In this document: positions 35,266 through 46,180 of the stretch, one piece after another
How positions within the stretch are numbered: position 1 is the stretch's first letter
Layout of the letters: the number at the start of each line of letters is the position of its first letter
NCBI GenBank assembly: GCA_037043015.1
Contig: CM073321.1
Location: 1,431,001-1,495,000, forward strand
Source: Bryum argenteum
Taxonomy: Eukaryota; Streptophyta; Bryopsida; Bryales; Bryaceae
Reading direction: 5' to 3'
DNA length: 64,000 nt
Notes under the pieces: model-generated
The model's input: only the letters and a program-made list of their open reading frames with translations
What the model was told of the DNA's origin: nothing
Database searches by the model: none
Position numbers and translations under genes: made by a program

Positions 35266-35594
35266 CATGCTATTAGTAGTAAGTGCTGAAACACTGAGAA
35301 ATCATGCCTTGCACTCAATTTGCGAATGACGCTCACGTGCGAATTGCAGAATTCGAAAGGAAAACTAGGGCTTGGAACTGAAGAAACCACGCACAAAAAT
35401 CAGTACCTAATACAGAAGTCAAAAAAGACATGACGAGCAACTGTCATAACTTGAAACATTATCAAACTAATACAACATGCGCCACTTCTACAACACTAAA
35501 ACGAGAAACTACATTGGACGCACTCAGCACCAACTCAAACTCCATCTACACACACACGCAACATTGAACACACACACCGGAACGAAATCAAACT
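35266..35594. other. Spacer without a gene
   Basis: This is a low-complexity, A/C-rich stretch (runs of CACACA near 35550-35575). No ORF and no repeat with clear borders is visible. Confidence 0.5.
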
Positions 35595-35901
35595 AAGCAT
35601 GTCGGACCCCGTTTTTTCGATTTTTGGCCATTAAGTTCTAATGCGCATTAAGAATAAGTATAGTGTCTAGAATCCGACCTATGTATTTGCTAAGCCGTAT
35701 ATTATAAGGCAATTACGTTTTTACAAATAAATGAATTAGTTAAAATCTAGTTTGTGTTAAGTAGGACGGATTTGCCAATCCGTACTCTGTCCCCGTACGG
35801 CTAGGACGTGCTGTCAGAGGACGGATTAGGAGTTATGATGGTAGGTGAACGACGGAGTGGCGAAGAATTTAATGATGGTCGGACTTAACTCCGGCCCCCT
35901 C

Positions 35902-35910
35902 AATAAAAGG
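35902..35910 (+). promoter_or_regulatory. TATA-like box before the 36-kb ORF
   Basis: AATAAAAGG lies in a GC-rich context about 150 bp upstream of the start codon at 36063. It fits a plant TATA box with transcription starting around 35935. Confidence 0.45.
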
Positions 35911-36062
35911 CCACCCCTCCGCCCTTGTCGTCACCTGCCTCCTCGCTTTCTGCGCTCCTTGTCGTTTTGCGCCTCGCCTTCCGTCTTCTCCTTTCCGTCC
36001 CTTAGCTCCGATCCGGCCCACTGGCCGATCTCAGCCCGGCGACCTTGTCCCACTACTTTCTG

Positions 36063-37964
36063 ATGGCAGGAACGGCGTCCACTTCCGCTCAGGAGCAGGA
36101 GGAGCTGAAGATCTCCATCAAACTCGTGTCGCCGTGTATCCCGATCGAGGAGGACGAGAAGAAATCCTTGACGGAAGACCTCGAGAGGATGGGCTTAGCC
36201 GGCCTGCTGGACACGCCCTGGGGTTTGCGCGACGCGGAGATGGTGCGCGAGATCAAGGTCGGCGCGCCAAACCAGTTCGAGGGGACGGTTAGAGGGAAGC
36301 CGGCTTCCTGGACGACCGACCATTGGAGAGCTGTTTACGGCCTGACCGTAAACAACGGAGTAGGGTTGTGCGGCCGGAAACACAAGTGGGCGAAGAAGGC
36401 GTTCCACGGGGATCCGCACAAGAACAACGGCTACTCGATAGAAGATTGCAAGAATCCGAGGGAGCGCGCCATCATCAAATTCTTGGCGCCGATCATCCAC
36501 GGAGAGAAGCCGCACCGCATCACCGTACGGCTGGCCAACACCGTCCTGGGGTCCTTGCGCGGCGAACGGGAGGTAGACTGGGGGATAAACATCCGCGACT
36601 TGGTCGCCCGGCTTGCGGCGAATGTAGGTAAAACCCGTCCTAGCCCTATTACTCCTTTTCTTTACCACCTGTACAAGAAGGAGGAGGTGCTGACGGAGGA
36701 GGAGGAGTCGAACTATGAGATCGCGCTGTCGTCGCAAAACAACGGCGTGTTCGAGTCGGAGGAGAGCGCGGATAGCAAGGCCGTGTACTCGGACGAGGAG
36801 GAGGACGAGGTCGGATCAGACGACGGGGACGTCCCACCGGACGCGCCAGAAGAGCCAGCTCCAGAGGCAACCCCACCGCGGACGGGTCCAGAGGTAATCA
36901 TCCTTCCGTCCCCGTCCCCTCCCACGAACCCGACCGAGGCCGGAACGCAGACTGAGGGAGGACAGCCTTCGAGGCCGGTGGATGAAGGGGAAGTTACGGC
37001 CGATTGGGAGAACCCCATGAATCCGAACGACCCCAGACTTCCCCCACCTCTCAGTCCGTCCGCCAATCACCCGGATCCCATGAGGCGAGCATGGCACCAC
37101 TTCACGGAAGCCAGGTGCCAGTATTTCTTTTACCAAGGACTGCTGGCAAAACTATGCCAAGAATTTGGAGTGAAGACGTTGCTGGAGGTCAAAAAGAAGT
37201 GGGAATCCAAGCCGGACGCGGAGCAGTTTCGACAGATGGAGAAGCAAGTGACCAAGCTGATCCTGGAGAATAGACGTCTTTGCGAGACGGTCAGAAGAAG
37301 GGAGGAGGAACTCCTGGTCGGAAGGCAGGCCGTAATCACGGCAAACGAGCAGGTCGTAAAGCTCGTCGAAATCTGCGAGGTTCTGGCCGATGTACTGCAG
37401 AAGGCGAACCTGTTCGAGGCCGGAATCCAACAGTCGGAAGTATTTAAGGCGGAGACCTTCAAGAAGTTCCTCTTGGCGGCGAAGACGTACGCCACGAAGG
37501 TTGAGAAGAGCAACGCCGAGATCAAGGTGCTGCTCGACGCCGTCCGGGAGCAGATGAAGGAGGTAGTCATGCCGGCCTTCACTTCTACTCCGGCCAAGAC
37601 CCCGCGGCCGGATCCAACGAGGACGGATGCTGGGCCCTCCAGATCGACTGACACGAAGGGCAAGGCGAAGGTGAAGACGGAGACGGACGCACCCGCCCCA
37701 GCAGACTCTCCGGCCAAGAACACGCGCACCGCGAAGAAGAAGCTCACGGCCGAGGAATACGAGAAGTCTCCCGGGGCCCAGAAGCTTCACGACATCGGCC
37801 TCGAGCACTCCGAAGAGGAAGAGTTGAAGAGCGGGGATGAGACCAACTCCAGCGAGGACGAGTATGTGATAACGGATACGGGCAAGAGAGTGAAGGCAGG
37901 ACGTATCGCAGCGACGCCACTGAAGCGGCCGAAGCACGGTGTTAGTTCGCGAAGGAAGAGGTAG
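36063..37964 (+). CDS. aORF-family protein, intact, 633 residues
   Basis: Met 36063 (MAGTASTSAQEQEEL) is preferred to the ATG 18 bp upstream because related proteins open with similar Ala/Ser/Thr-rich ends. Residues ~20-210 form a globular region: LERMGLAGLLDTPWGL, KKAFHGDPHKNNGYSIEDC, HRITVRLANTVLGSL, then EVDWGINIRDLVARL and SPITPFLYHLYK. The last part parallels AKVN...EDHLRLEL...SPIGPFLSTYI in the third ORF of element A. Then come an acidic Glu/Asp linker, a Pro-rich linker, a coiled coil (~350-500), and a basic tail with KKKL and SSRRKR suggesting nuclear entry. There are no stops or frameshifts over 1.9 kb, unlike nearly every other coding sequence here. The function is unknown. It resembles additional ORFs of plant gypsy elements, but no pol accompanies it. 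Confidence 0.85.
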   Translation: MAGTASTSAQEQEELKISIKLVSPCIPIEEDEKKSLTEDLERMGLAGLLDTPWGLRDAEMVREIKVGAPNQFEGTVRGKPASWTTDHWRAVYGLTVNNGVGLCGRKHKWAKKAFHGDPHKNNGYSIEDCKNPRERAIIKFLAPIIHGEKPHRITVRLANTVLGSLRGEREVDWGINIRDLVARLAANVGKTRPSPITPFLYHLYKKEEVLTEEEESNYEIALSSQNNGVFESEESADSKAVYSDEEEDEVGSDDGDVPPDAPEEPAPEATPPRTGPEVIILPSPSPPTNPTEAGTQTEGGQPSRPVDEGEVTADWENPMNPNDPRLPPPLSPSANHPDPMRRAWHHFTEARCQYFFYQGLLAKLCQEFGVKTLLEVKKKWESKPDAEQFRQMEKQVTKLILENRRLCETVRRREEELLVGRQAVITANEQVVKLVEICEVLADVLQKANLFEAGIQQSEVFKAETFKKFLLAAKTYATKVEKSNAEIKVLLDAVREQMKEVVMPAFTSTPAKTPRPDPTRTDAGPSRSTDTKGKAKVKTETDAPAPADSPAKNTRTAKKKLTAEEYEKSPGAQKLHDIGLEHSEEEELKSGDETNSSEDEYVITDTGKRVKAGRIAATPLKRPKHGVSSRRKR

Positions 37965-38908
37965 GACGTCTTAGAGGCCGGCAGTCAGAGGACGGCCAGG
38001 GTTAGGAGGTCGGATTGGAATCCGTTCTAGGCCAGTATAGTGTTTTCTTTTTGGGAATGCGTGCCGCTATTTGAGGAGTAGGCCTGGTAGGCCGGCGCCG
38101 CAATCCAGTTAGGTATCTAAGTCGTTGACTTAGAAGTACTTATAGGTGGGAGTTTTGGCCACCTAAACATTCCTTGCTTGAGTGTTAATTGAACCTTCTT
38201 ATGCGCATATTCGGTGTGATCATTTCCCTGTCTCTTTTTCAGTTGAGTGTTTGGAAAGCCGGATCTACCTTGTGTGTTGTGAGTTGGGAGTTAGGAATCC
38301 GGATTCTTTGTTAGATCGTTTCTGTGGAGTTGAAGTCGGGTTGGGCGTATTCTTGAGTGCCTTGTGTCTTGAACTGGTCTAGGTGTCTGAGAGAGGGAAA
38401 CTGCTGTGGTAAACATTTATGGTCTAGGAGGGTCTGGGAGTATAGTGTGTGAGGACGGATTCCAATCCGACCTCCAGCTGCCACAGACTTGGGATCCTCT
38501 GTAGTCTCAGAGGACGGATCAAGCACAGAATACGTGTAGACGTCTTCTAGCCGGATTCGGAGCTCTTGGAGTCTGTCATTGTAGTAAGGGTGATAGGGTA
38601 CCCAGGACGGCCTGCGTGACCTGCTAGTTCGGACGGATAGGACGGATTAGTTGTGAGGACGTAATGTGTGCCTCCGTGGGTGTGTGTGTGAGTAAAGTCT
38701 AAGTGTGGAGGTTTCCGCCACGGTAAACATAAGGGAAAGAGTCTTTGTGCATCCCCTCTTGCAAAGGGATACCCTTGCCCTGTAAGGCTAAAACATCAGT
38801 TGGGACTAGAAACGTTTGTGGGTTCGGTTGTTTTAGCACTACTTTTCTTGGTCACTTCACAGAATCCCTGGAACCATACACGAGTCACCTGAACACGGGT
38901 TTTACACC

Positions 38909-38914
38909 AATAAA
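38909..38914 (+). terminator. Polyadenylation signal near the end of the 35.6-kb segment
   Basis: AATAAA stands about 40 bp before the terminal CA and 0.94 kb after the ORF stop. It is the nearest canonical signal to the segment's end. Confidence 0.35.
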
Positions 38915-38958
38915 CGTGTAAGGGAAGATAAAGTGAATATATGGCATCCGACAAAGCA

Positions 38959-39565
38959 CACCTTGAGAACACGGACGAGAGTGAGAGAAAATGAAAGGGA
39001 ACTCAAGAGACTGCCTTAGCAACCCCTGCCCAACCTCAACGGCTACATTGTGAGAGTATCTCGACGCCCGATAACGTGCAAAAAGCCGGCACATTTTGTC
39101 GCTACATGGATTTTGACTTGATTAGGCTTCTAAATAGGATTCCACTTTTTAAGACTGAATTTTGAAAATATTTGGTGGCAAAGATGATTTGGCGGGAAAC
39201 TGATTTTGGAGGGAAACCCATTCATAAATATGGATTTTTTATTTTTTACAAACAAATGTGTCTTAAATTATTCTATATAAAAATAAACATTTTATACAAA
39301 AACTATGAGTAGTGGAAAAAAAATACAAAATCGTATTAATATACTTATTGAATAAAATATAATAATTACAATATTAGAGTAACTAGAGTAATTGAGAACA
39401 TTCCATTCACAAAACATTACTTCATAACGCACAATCTATGAAATCAAATATATGGTACACTACTAATAAAAAATACCTTAAAAAATATAGAATACTAACA
39501 TAGAATAAAAATAACACAAATAAATGGGAATGTGAATAAATATAAATATACATCAATATATACGA
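38959..39565. other. AT-rich spacer, no gene
   Basis: No ORF of note. The sequence becomes strongly AT-rich after 39100. Confidence 0.6.
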
Positions 39566-40050
<485 letters not shown>

Positions 40051-40212
40051 CATCAAAACTTATTTCAGTTCTAGATGTTTATAAGATAAGGCCTAAATTT
40101 GACTGCTAATTAGCATTTCATTGAACCATGTTTTATTCCTTATGTTTTAAAATTTCGACTAGTCTAATAGCAATATATTTTACTAATCTATGAGAAAAAA
40201 TAACATGTGAAG

Positions 40213-40487
40213 TGTCACGGACATACATTAGGAAGTTATAGAAGAATGGGAAGCGTCTTGATGCATCTCGAAAGGCGCTTGAGAAGTCCCGGAAGTCGCT
40301 TAAGAAGTCTCGACAGAAGCTTCCTATTTGGTAGTATATATAGAAGTCGAGGTTGAAGGATTCTTCAGTCTCGACAACACATCTTTTTAGTTCTTACATT
40401 TCTTGGTGTCGTTCGTGTCTCGTTGTGTTAATCCATGTTCTTTTTACTTTGTCTCGAATATCTTTAAAAATTTACGTGTCCTTAACA
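40213..40487 (+). mobile_element. Solo LTR, 275 bp
   Basis: The segment begins TGTCACGGAC and ends CCTTAACA. It is flanked by a perfect 5-bp duplication TGAAG (40208-40212 and 40488-40492). A TATA box (GTATATATAGAAG, ~40333) lies in the middle, as expected for an LTR promoter on the plus strand. The short length suggests a copia-like or TRIM family, but no internal sequence remains to confirm this. Confidence 0.85.
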
Positions 40488-40492
40488 TGAAG

Positions 40493-41650
40493 ACATAGTG
40501 GTCTTGCATTTGAAATACAAGTAGTACTAATTTTAAACATTGTATTTCGACCTTATATGCGTATTATGCCCTTGCAAATTATTGCTTAAGGTTTAAGGTT
40601 TACAAAATCTTAGTTAAGGACTCTAATCCAAATTGGGAATGAACTTTAGCATACAAAACTTAGTATTCGTCTGTGAACAATACTATATCATAAGCTAGAA
40701 ACGATACTTGGAGTACTATTATTTGCAGTGAACGAAGCAAGTGGAATAATTAGATACGAACTTAAACTTAAACTTAGAACATTATAATTGGATTTAAGTT
40801 TGTACACGAACATCCTAAAAAAATTTAAGGAAGTCACAATCTAAGTTAAGATACTGAAAATTTTGTACATGCACAATTTTAACCATAGCAAACTAAGACA
40901 AAGAATGATGATTATTCAAATACATCTCAAATTTCCATTTTTGAATATACGAATTTATTTTTTAATACAAACTTACAATATGCTCATTTGCATCTTAAAT
41001 TACCTACTGTAGGTGAAATAGACTAAAGTATAACCCTTTTAAGTTACATAATTACGTTGCAAGAGTAAAAGTGGTCCTAACTTTGGAATCAAACTTCAAA
41101 AAGAATCTCTTTAAACTACAACCCTATCTTCAAATTAAATTTGATTTGAAAATTTATGGAAAGAACATTATGGACTTATCAGACATCAATTTTTCTCCTT
41201 AACATAGCAAATTTACGTAATTCCTACCACAAATATGACTAATTCTAAAACTTAGAATATTTTATAAGCTACTCAACTTAGAATATATTAGATAGAATTC
41301 AAAACTATCCATTAACAGGCTCATAGTTGTGAATGAATCAACTTTGAAAACATAGACTTTTTGAATTTCCATATTCAACTTAGGAAAATTTGTAAACAAC
41401 AAAAATGAATGTATTTGATTTGGAAACATCAAAAAAAGCATTTTGAAAAAAAAAAAACAATTTCCTGCAACATATAGCTGCAACATATATATAAGACAAA
41501 GGTATTTCACATACTAAACTTCGACAAAACTTTTTAGAACAGACCATGTATAAATTATTATTCTAGACTAAATCTTAAAAATATATTGTAGTAATAAATT
41601 AAAGAAATTGCAATTAATATGTAAACAAAGTATTTTTTGAAAATTAAAAT
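40493..41650. other. AT-rich region without a recognisable gene
   Basis: The AT content is very high and the few ORFs are short and low in complexity (for example 41262-41510 on the minus strand). No repeat border was found. Confidence 0.6.
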
Positions 41651-41689
41651 AAAAAATTAGAATGGCCATGATTATGCATATGGTCATGT

Positions 41690-42320
41690 GCATGGCGGGG
41701 TCATCATCATGTCTCGTCCGCCGTCATTCTCCTGACAGAGAAGAAGACCTCCTCACAGCAGCCTCTCTCCGACTCTCTCGCGACTCCACTCCCTCCGCGT
41801 TTCCCTCCCCCTCGCGATTCTCTCTCCTCGTTGTCAAGCACATTGTCGTGTTCGTTGGTCGACGTTGTTCGTCGTGCTGTTGAGGTTGTTGTCGCCTTGC
41901 TTTTTAGGTTTTGAGATCGGACTGAGCTGCGTGTGATTGCGGAGAGCGGTTCTTTTGAATTGCGGAGACTGAGCTGCGGAGACTGCTGCGCTTGAGGGTT
42001 TGTTGTTCATTGTGGTCGCGTGGAGTCGGGAGTAGCAGAGTGGGGTTCTCGGGTTTGAGTCGCGTTGAATACGTTCGTTGCGTCGCTGCTCTGTTGCGGA
42101 GCTGCGAGGGCGTTGCGAGGGCGGAGCTGCTCAGAAGCTGACAGGCAGAGCTGCGAGGGCGCTATGGGCGGAGCTGCTCAGAAGCTGACAGGCGGAGCTG
42201 CGAGGGCGGAGCTGCTCAGAAGCTGACAGTCGGAGCTGCTCACTTGCTGCAAAGGCGGAGCTGCTCACTTGCTGCAAAGGCGGAGCTGCACGAGGGTTCT
42301 CTTACGCCAAGATCTAAACG
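41690..42320 (+). other. Probable 5' leader exon of ParB-like locus 2
   Basis: An abrupt switch to GC- and CT-rich sequence (CTCTCTCCGACTCTCTCGCG and similar) looks like a plant 5' UTR. It ends at a good donor, AACG/GTGAGT, at 42320/42321. A matching acceptor (TTTGTTTCAG) ends at 43632, giving a leader intron of about 1.3 kb. A short ORF (41662-41883) starts upstream but resembles no known protein. Confidence 0.5.
42094..42295. repeat. GC-rich minisatellite in the leader
   Basis: Copies of GCGGAGCTGC, variously followed by TCAGAAGCTGACAG, GAGGGC or TCACTTGCTGCAAAG, are repeated about nine times in 200 bp. A higher-order unit of about 25-45 bp is visible. Confidence 0.85.
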
Positions 42321-42939
42321 GTGAGTTGGACCTGAATTCTGTGTCGTTTAGATCAGTTGGGCTAAATTCCTTTCTCTCACTCGCAATTTCATGAGTTCGT
42401 GTTTGTGTTCTTTTCGTGTTCGTGTTTGTTTTGGGTGTGAGAAGTCACAGTTTCGCACATTTCAGGGTTTTAATTTGAGATTTGTATGTTTTGGGTGTGA
42501 GTAGTCACAGTTCTGAGCGCATTTCAGGGTTTTAGTTGTAGTTCTTCGTCTAGTTTGTGAGGTGTTTGATGATTTGTTGCATGTTTATGAATTGAAATTG
42601 GTAGACCTGTGTAGATAGCATCCATTTTTGTTGACCAATGTAGTAGCTGCAAATTGGTACCAGAATTCGAGCTGATTCAGTCGAATTTGCTTTTGTTGTT
42701 TCAGGCTTTTGCTTCTGAAGTGTTGCAAGTCCGGTTACTCACTATACTCAGCATCACACTGGGTTTTACTGTTCAATAGCACATCAAGCCATCACATAGC
42801 AATCTTTCTGGTGAGCTTGCATTCCTATTCGTTTCTGCTTCCCATGAAGAACTTATTCGAATTGGGTTGAATTGCTGTGGAATTCTAAAATCTACGTTGT
42901 AATTAGATTTAGGCTTCGTAAACTGTACGTTTTTTTTGC

Positions 42940-43595
42940 AATGTTATCCCCGGCCCGGGGATAACTTTTGCGCAGAGGCGATTATATGTCCTCTGCGGAA
43001 AGAAGTTATCCCCGGCCCGGGTATAATATTCCAGTTTTGCCACGCTTTAAGCTCATAACATAATAGAATATCCCCGTTCCGCGGATAAATCCTGAACAAA
43101 GACGTCAAAACAGCCTTAAAAAGTAAAAATTATCCCCGGCTCGGGGATAACTTCTGCGCAGAGCTCATTTACGTCCTCTCCAAAAAGAAGTTATCCCCGG
43201 CCCGGGAATAATGTAGTTGTGCCATGCTTTCAGCTAGAACACAATAAATTATCCCCGACCCGGGAATAATTTTGTAGTTGTCCCATGCTTTCAGCAGGAA
43301 AAACATTACATTATCCCGGCCCGGGAATAATTCCTTAACATAGACGATAAAAAACAGATAAGAAGTAACCATCATCCCCGGCCCGGAGATAATTACGTTA
43401 TTACGCCGTTGTATACCCTACAACTAAAGCACAAATTTACCGAATCAGAAATAGATCTACACCATACAAGTTAATATGAACGATAGAAATACAAGTTATC
43501 CTCTGCCATATTGAGGAATGTCCTAGAGCTTCTAACAATTTCTATCTTAGTCAAGTCATAGTCTTGGTACAATTATCCCCGCCGCGGGGATAATT
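42940..43595. repeat. Cluster of GC-rich palindromes, block 2
   Basis: Nine copies of the same palindrome as block 1 (ATCCCCGGCCCGGGGAT and variants) start near 42942, 43007, 43071, 43130, 43190, 43250, 43313, 43373 and 43571. The first six are arranged as a tandem repeat of about 190 bp (42942-43129 and 43130-43372). Its spacers also repeat: GCGCAGAG...CCTCTGC, CCATGCTTTCAGC, and AACAAAGACGT/AACATAGACG. The block lies in the probable leader intron of locus 2. Confidence 0.92.
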
Positions 43596-43677
43596 TCATA
43601 TCTCTATTCATCTGTACATTTGTTTGTTTCAGATATTCGGAATTCTGACCCTGTTATTTACAATTGCATACAGGACA

Positions 43678-44403
43678 ATGGCTCTTAGCGCCACAAATCC
43701 CCTCGACATGACCTTGGACAAGGTCCAGCACCATTCAGGATTGATCCATTCATGCGCGATAACGATGACGAAAGCCTTGATCTCTGGCTCTTCAAAGATG
43801 TGGTCGTCAGCTGGTCACTGAAGATCGTCAAGAACCATGTCATTGTCATGACCAAGTTGGTCATGACAGACCCTTTCCTGCCCTTGCACCAGAATGTAAG
43901 GGTAACTGCATTCGAGGCACACATGGAGAAGTACATGTTGCTCAAGTGTGTCCTTCTACAGCAGGACGAGGGTAGGGAACCTTACCACTTCAGAATTGTG
44001 GAAGAGGTCGGTGTAGACTGCGGAGCACAGTTCGACCCGCATGGCTTTCTTGCGGAACTGCGCAAGACTCAGCATGGCTTTCTGAAGTTCTGGGAGGACA
44101 ACATCAACAGCTGGGAGAACATCAACCAGAAAGATACAGTTCGTAAGCTTACGACCATGTTGTCAAGACTATCACAGACGCATGAAAGATCAAGCAGTAA
44201 AGCGGCGAAGAAGAAGAAGGCACCCGCCGCGTCTGCACTTGTCCTGCATTTCTGAGGCTTCAGCGCCGCTCTCAAGTGGAGCTTTGCCGGCTCCACCGCG
44301 AGTGCCTGCAAAGAGGCTGATGAATGATGCGATAGTAGCGGGAGGAGCCGCCCCCAAGAAGAGACAATGTACCGCTCCCACTGCAACCCCAAGTCAAGGA
44401 TAG
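43678..44403 (+). pseudogene. ParB-like locus 2, N-terminal coding part
   Basis: The likely start is MALSATNPLDMTLDK at 43678, after an acceptor. A frame change near 43735 leads into an open stretch (43752-44255) with WLFKDVVVSWSLKIVKNHVI, FEAHMEKYMLLKCVLLQQDE and LRKTQHGFLKFWEDNINSWE. It ends in a Lys-rich segment (KAAKKKK). A second frame change lets a basic tail run to 44403 (APKKRQCTAP). It has no recognisable domain. Position and orientation suggest it belongs with the ParB-like frame that begins about 130 bp later. Confidence 0.5.
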
Positions 44404-44513
44404 GCCTTGACTTTTACTGTCAAAGTGTCCGCTTGACACAAGAAGGATTCTTCCAAACCTTCGGCTGAAGTTGCAGACTAAATGAGGTTTGCTTCTGAGC
44501 AGACAGTCTTCAA

Positions 44514-45710
44514 CTAAAGCTTCAAGGATTTATTCGTGTTCAAGAAAGAACAGAAGCTGGTGCCCATTTCGCAGCTTGAGAGGGGAAAACACACGTGGGT
44601 AGTGCGAAGTCTTGAACGGGACATCGTAATGAGTACCAAGAAATACCTCTCAATGATGGGCGACATCAATCGGAGGCAGACAATTATCATCACCCTCATT
44701 GACGCCAATGGAAATTTGCATCCTAGGCGGCCGACAACATGGGAGGAGATCAAGGACGGAAGATTTGCCATCATTGATGGCCAGCACTCCGTGGAAGCCT
44801 CAAGGGAGCTTCAGAACGAGCCTGTGACAGAGGACAAGAAGAAGGAGCTTCTATCGTGGTATACGTACATCCTTTACGAGACCGACCCGAAGCGCCTCAC
44901 AGCAATTTCGGCATTCTACAACACCACGAATCCTCTGAAGCACGCCCAGCCGACGTGGGGAAACCAAATAAAACTTGGGAGGTCTATTTGGATCGACTGT
45001 ATGCATCTGCCATCGCTCCGGACGAATTCTCCCATGTGCTCTCATGGGACCGGCTCTACGTGCTAGACATCCCAGCGAAGGTGCCCCTAAAGGCGGTCTT
45101 CTGCCGCCCGGGAGTGAGGGACTTCTTGGAGACCATGTCCGCGCATGTTGAGAGGGTTGTGATATGGAGTTCGATGAAGAAGTCCACTGTTGAGGCCGTC
45201 ATCGACTACCTCTTCAATAGACTTCCTAAGCCTTTCGAGATCCTTGGACAAGAGTCTTGTGGCTTGGTTGAGGTTAGCAGCGGTGTCTATTTCTCGTACC
45301 CAACCAATGCGCAAAAGAGGATATTTTTGAAAACGTTGTCCTCTGCGGTGTTCCCACTTAGTGACGGTGCTATTGTGTTTGGGTTGGATAACACTCTTTT
45401 CATTGACGACAGTCCTGAGAAGAGTATTTACAACCACACCGGAAACGCCATTTTGCTCCAGCCTTGGGCAAAATCAAGCCGGGAGGACAATACTCAGTCC
45501 GCCGTGCTTAGTCCATGGCTACTCGCTCTTCTCGCCACTTGCACGCCTGAGAATCTTCGGTCCTATGTCGACAATCATAGGATTGGTATTCCGCCTCTCA
45601 ATAAGTATAGCAATTTAGGGAGGTTTGATTTAGACGGTATGGCGCAGTCGCATAGGAACTTAGGGCATGCTTACAAAACTCCTTCCTTTCCTAAGTCATT
45701 GTCTCGATGA
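44514..45710 (+). pseudogene. ParB-like plus FCP1-like phosphatase domain, locus 2
   Basis: The first part reads LVPISQLERGKHTWVVRSLE, then GRFAIIDGQHSVEASREL (~44758-44811). This is a DGQHR-type ParB/sulfiredoxin-fold core, followed by a frameshift near 44960. The second part resembles an FCP1/NLI-interacting phosphatase domain of the HAD fold: VFCRPGVRDFLETMS, VVIWSSMKKSTVEAVIDYLF, ILGQESC, KRIFLKTLSS and NTLFIDDSPEKSIYNHTGNA. The DxDxT nucleophile motif appears as LDIPAK, lacking the second Asp, so phosphatase activity is unlikely. The conserved DDSP loop is intact. Whether both parts form one protein depends on the frameshift being real or a base error. Confidence 0.6.
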
Positions 45711-45954
45711 CAGTTAGGGCGCTCTTTATTTCTTTTTGAGGACGCAGTAGATAATTATGTATATGGGTTGCTACTGTATGAATCAGGTTGGTTTAATAAA
45801 GAAGCCGATTATTGTATCATCCTTTATGTACCACACCGCAATGTCCTCAATTTTTATTTGTCATTTGTGGATGCATGTGCACTTAGGATTGATGTTGATG
45901 ATTGTTTCTGTTGTATGACTCTTTCTTTGTTGTTAGTTAAGACGTCAGTTCTGC

Positions 45955-46126
45955 CCGGCCCGGGGATAATATTTCGGAGTATCAACTTGTATGCATTCAG
46001 TCTCTGTTCTCTTTATGTCGGATTTGATTTCACTGGTTCTTTCTTCTTATGTTCTTGTATGCTTTGTGCTTGTGAACCTGCTTTCAGTTCTCCTCCGCTT
46101 GAGTTATCCCCGCTTCGTGGATAACT
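45955..46126. repeat. Two outlying GC-rich palindromes
   Basis: CCCGGCCCGGGGATAAT at 45957 and TTATCCCCGCTTCGTGGAT at 46104 belong to the family of blocks 1 and 2. They sit between the FCP1-like exon and the last exon of locus 2, probably in an intron or 3' UTR. Confidence 0.8.
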
Positions 46127-46180
46127 CTTGCATGTTCCTACGTCCATCTTTTCCTGACCGACTCCTTGCCTTTCTGGTTT

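Larger units (their letters stand above)
35600..38953 (+). mobile_element. TG...CA segment carrying one ORF (solo LTR or stand-alone cassette)
   Basis: The segment begins TGTCGGACCCC and ends GCATCCGACA, so the termini TGTCGG/CCGACA are perfectly inverted. It is flanked by a perfect 5-bp duplication AAGCA (35595-35599 and 38954-38958). These are the marks of retroviral-type integrase. No internal direct LTR pair, PBS or pol is visible. The 3354-bp unit is therefore either a very long solo LTR with a gene inside, or a gene cassette mobilised by integrase. It is GC-rich against AT-rich flanks, with scattered GGACGGAT motifs near both ends. Confidence 0.85.

Noticed and set aside
36195..37937. 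Antisense ORFs of 180-261 codons opposite the 36-kb ORF
   Set aside because: They mirror the GC-rich codons of the plus-strand gene and have Leu/Arg-rich compositions typical of shadows.
35600..38953. DNA transposon with TGTCGG terminal inverted repeats
   Set aside because: The inverted part is only 6 bp and of TG...CA type, and the 5-bp duplication is what gypsy-type integrases make. A DNA transposon is possible but less economical.
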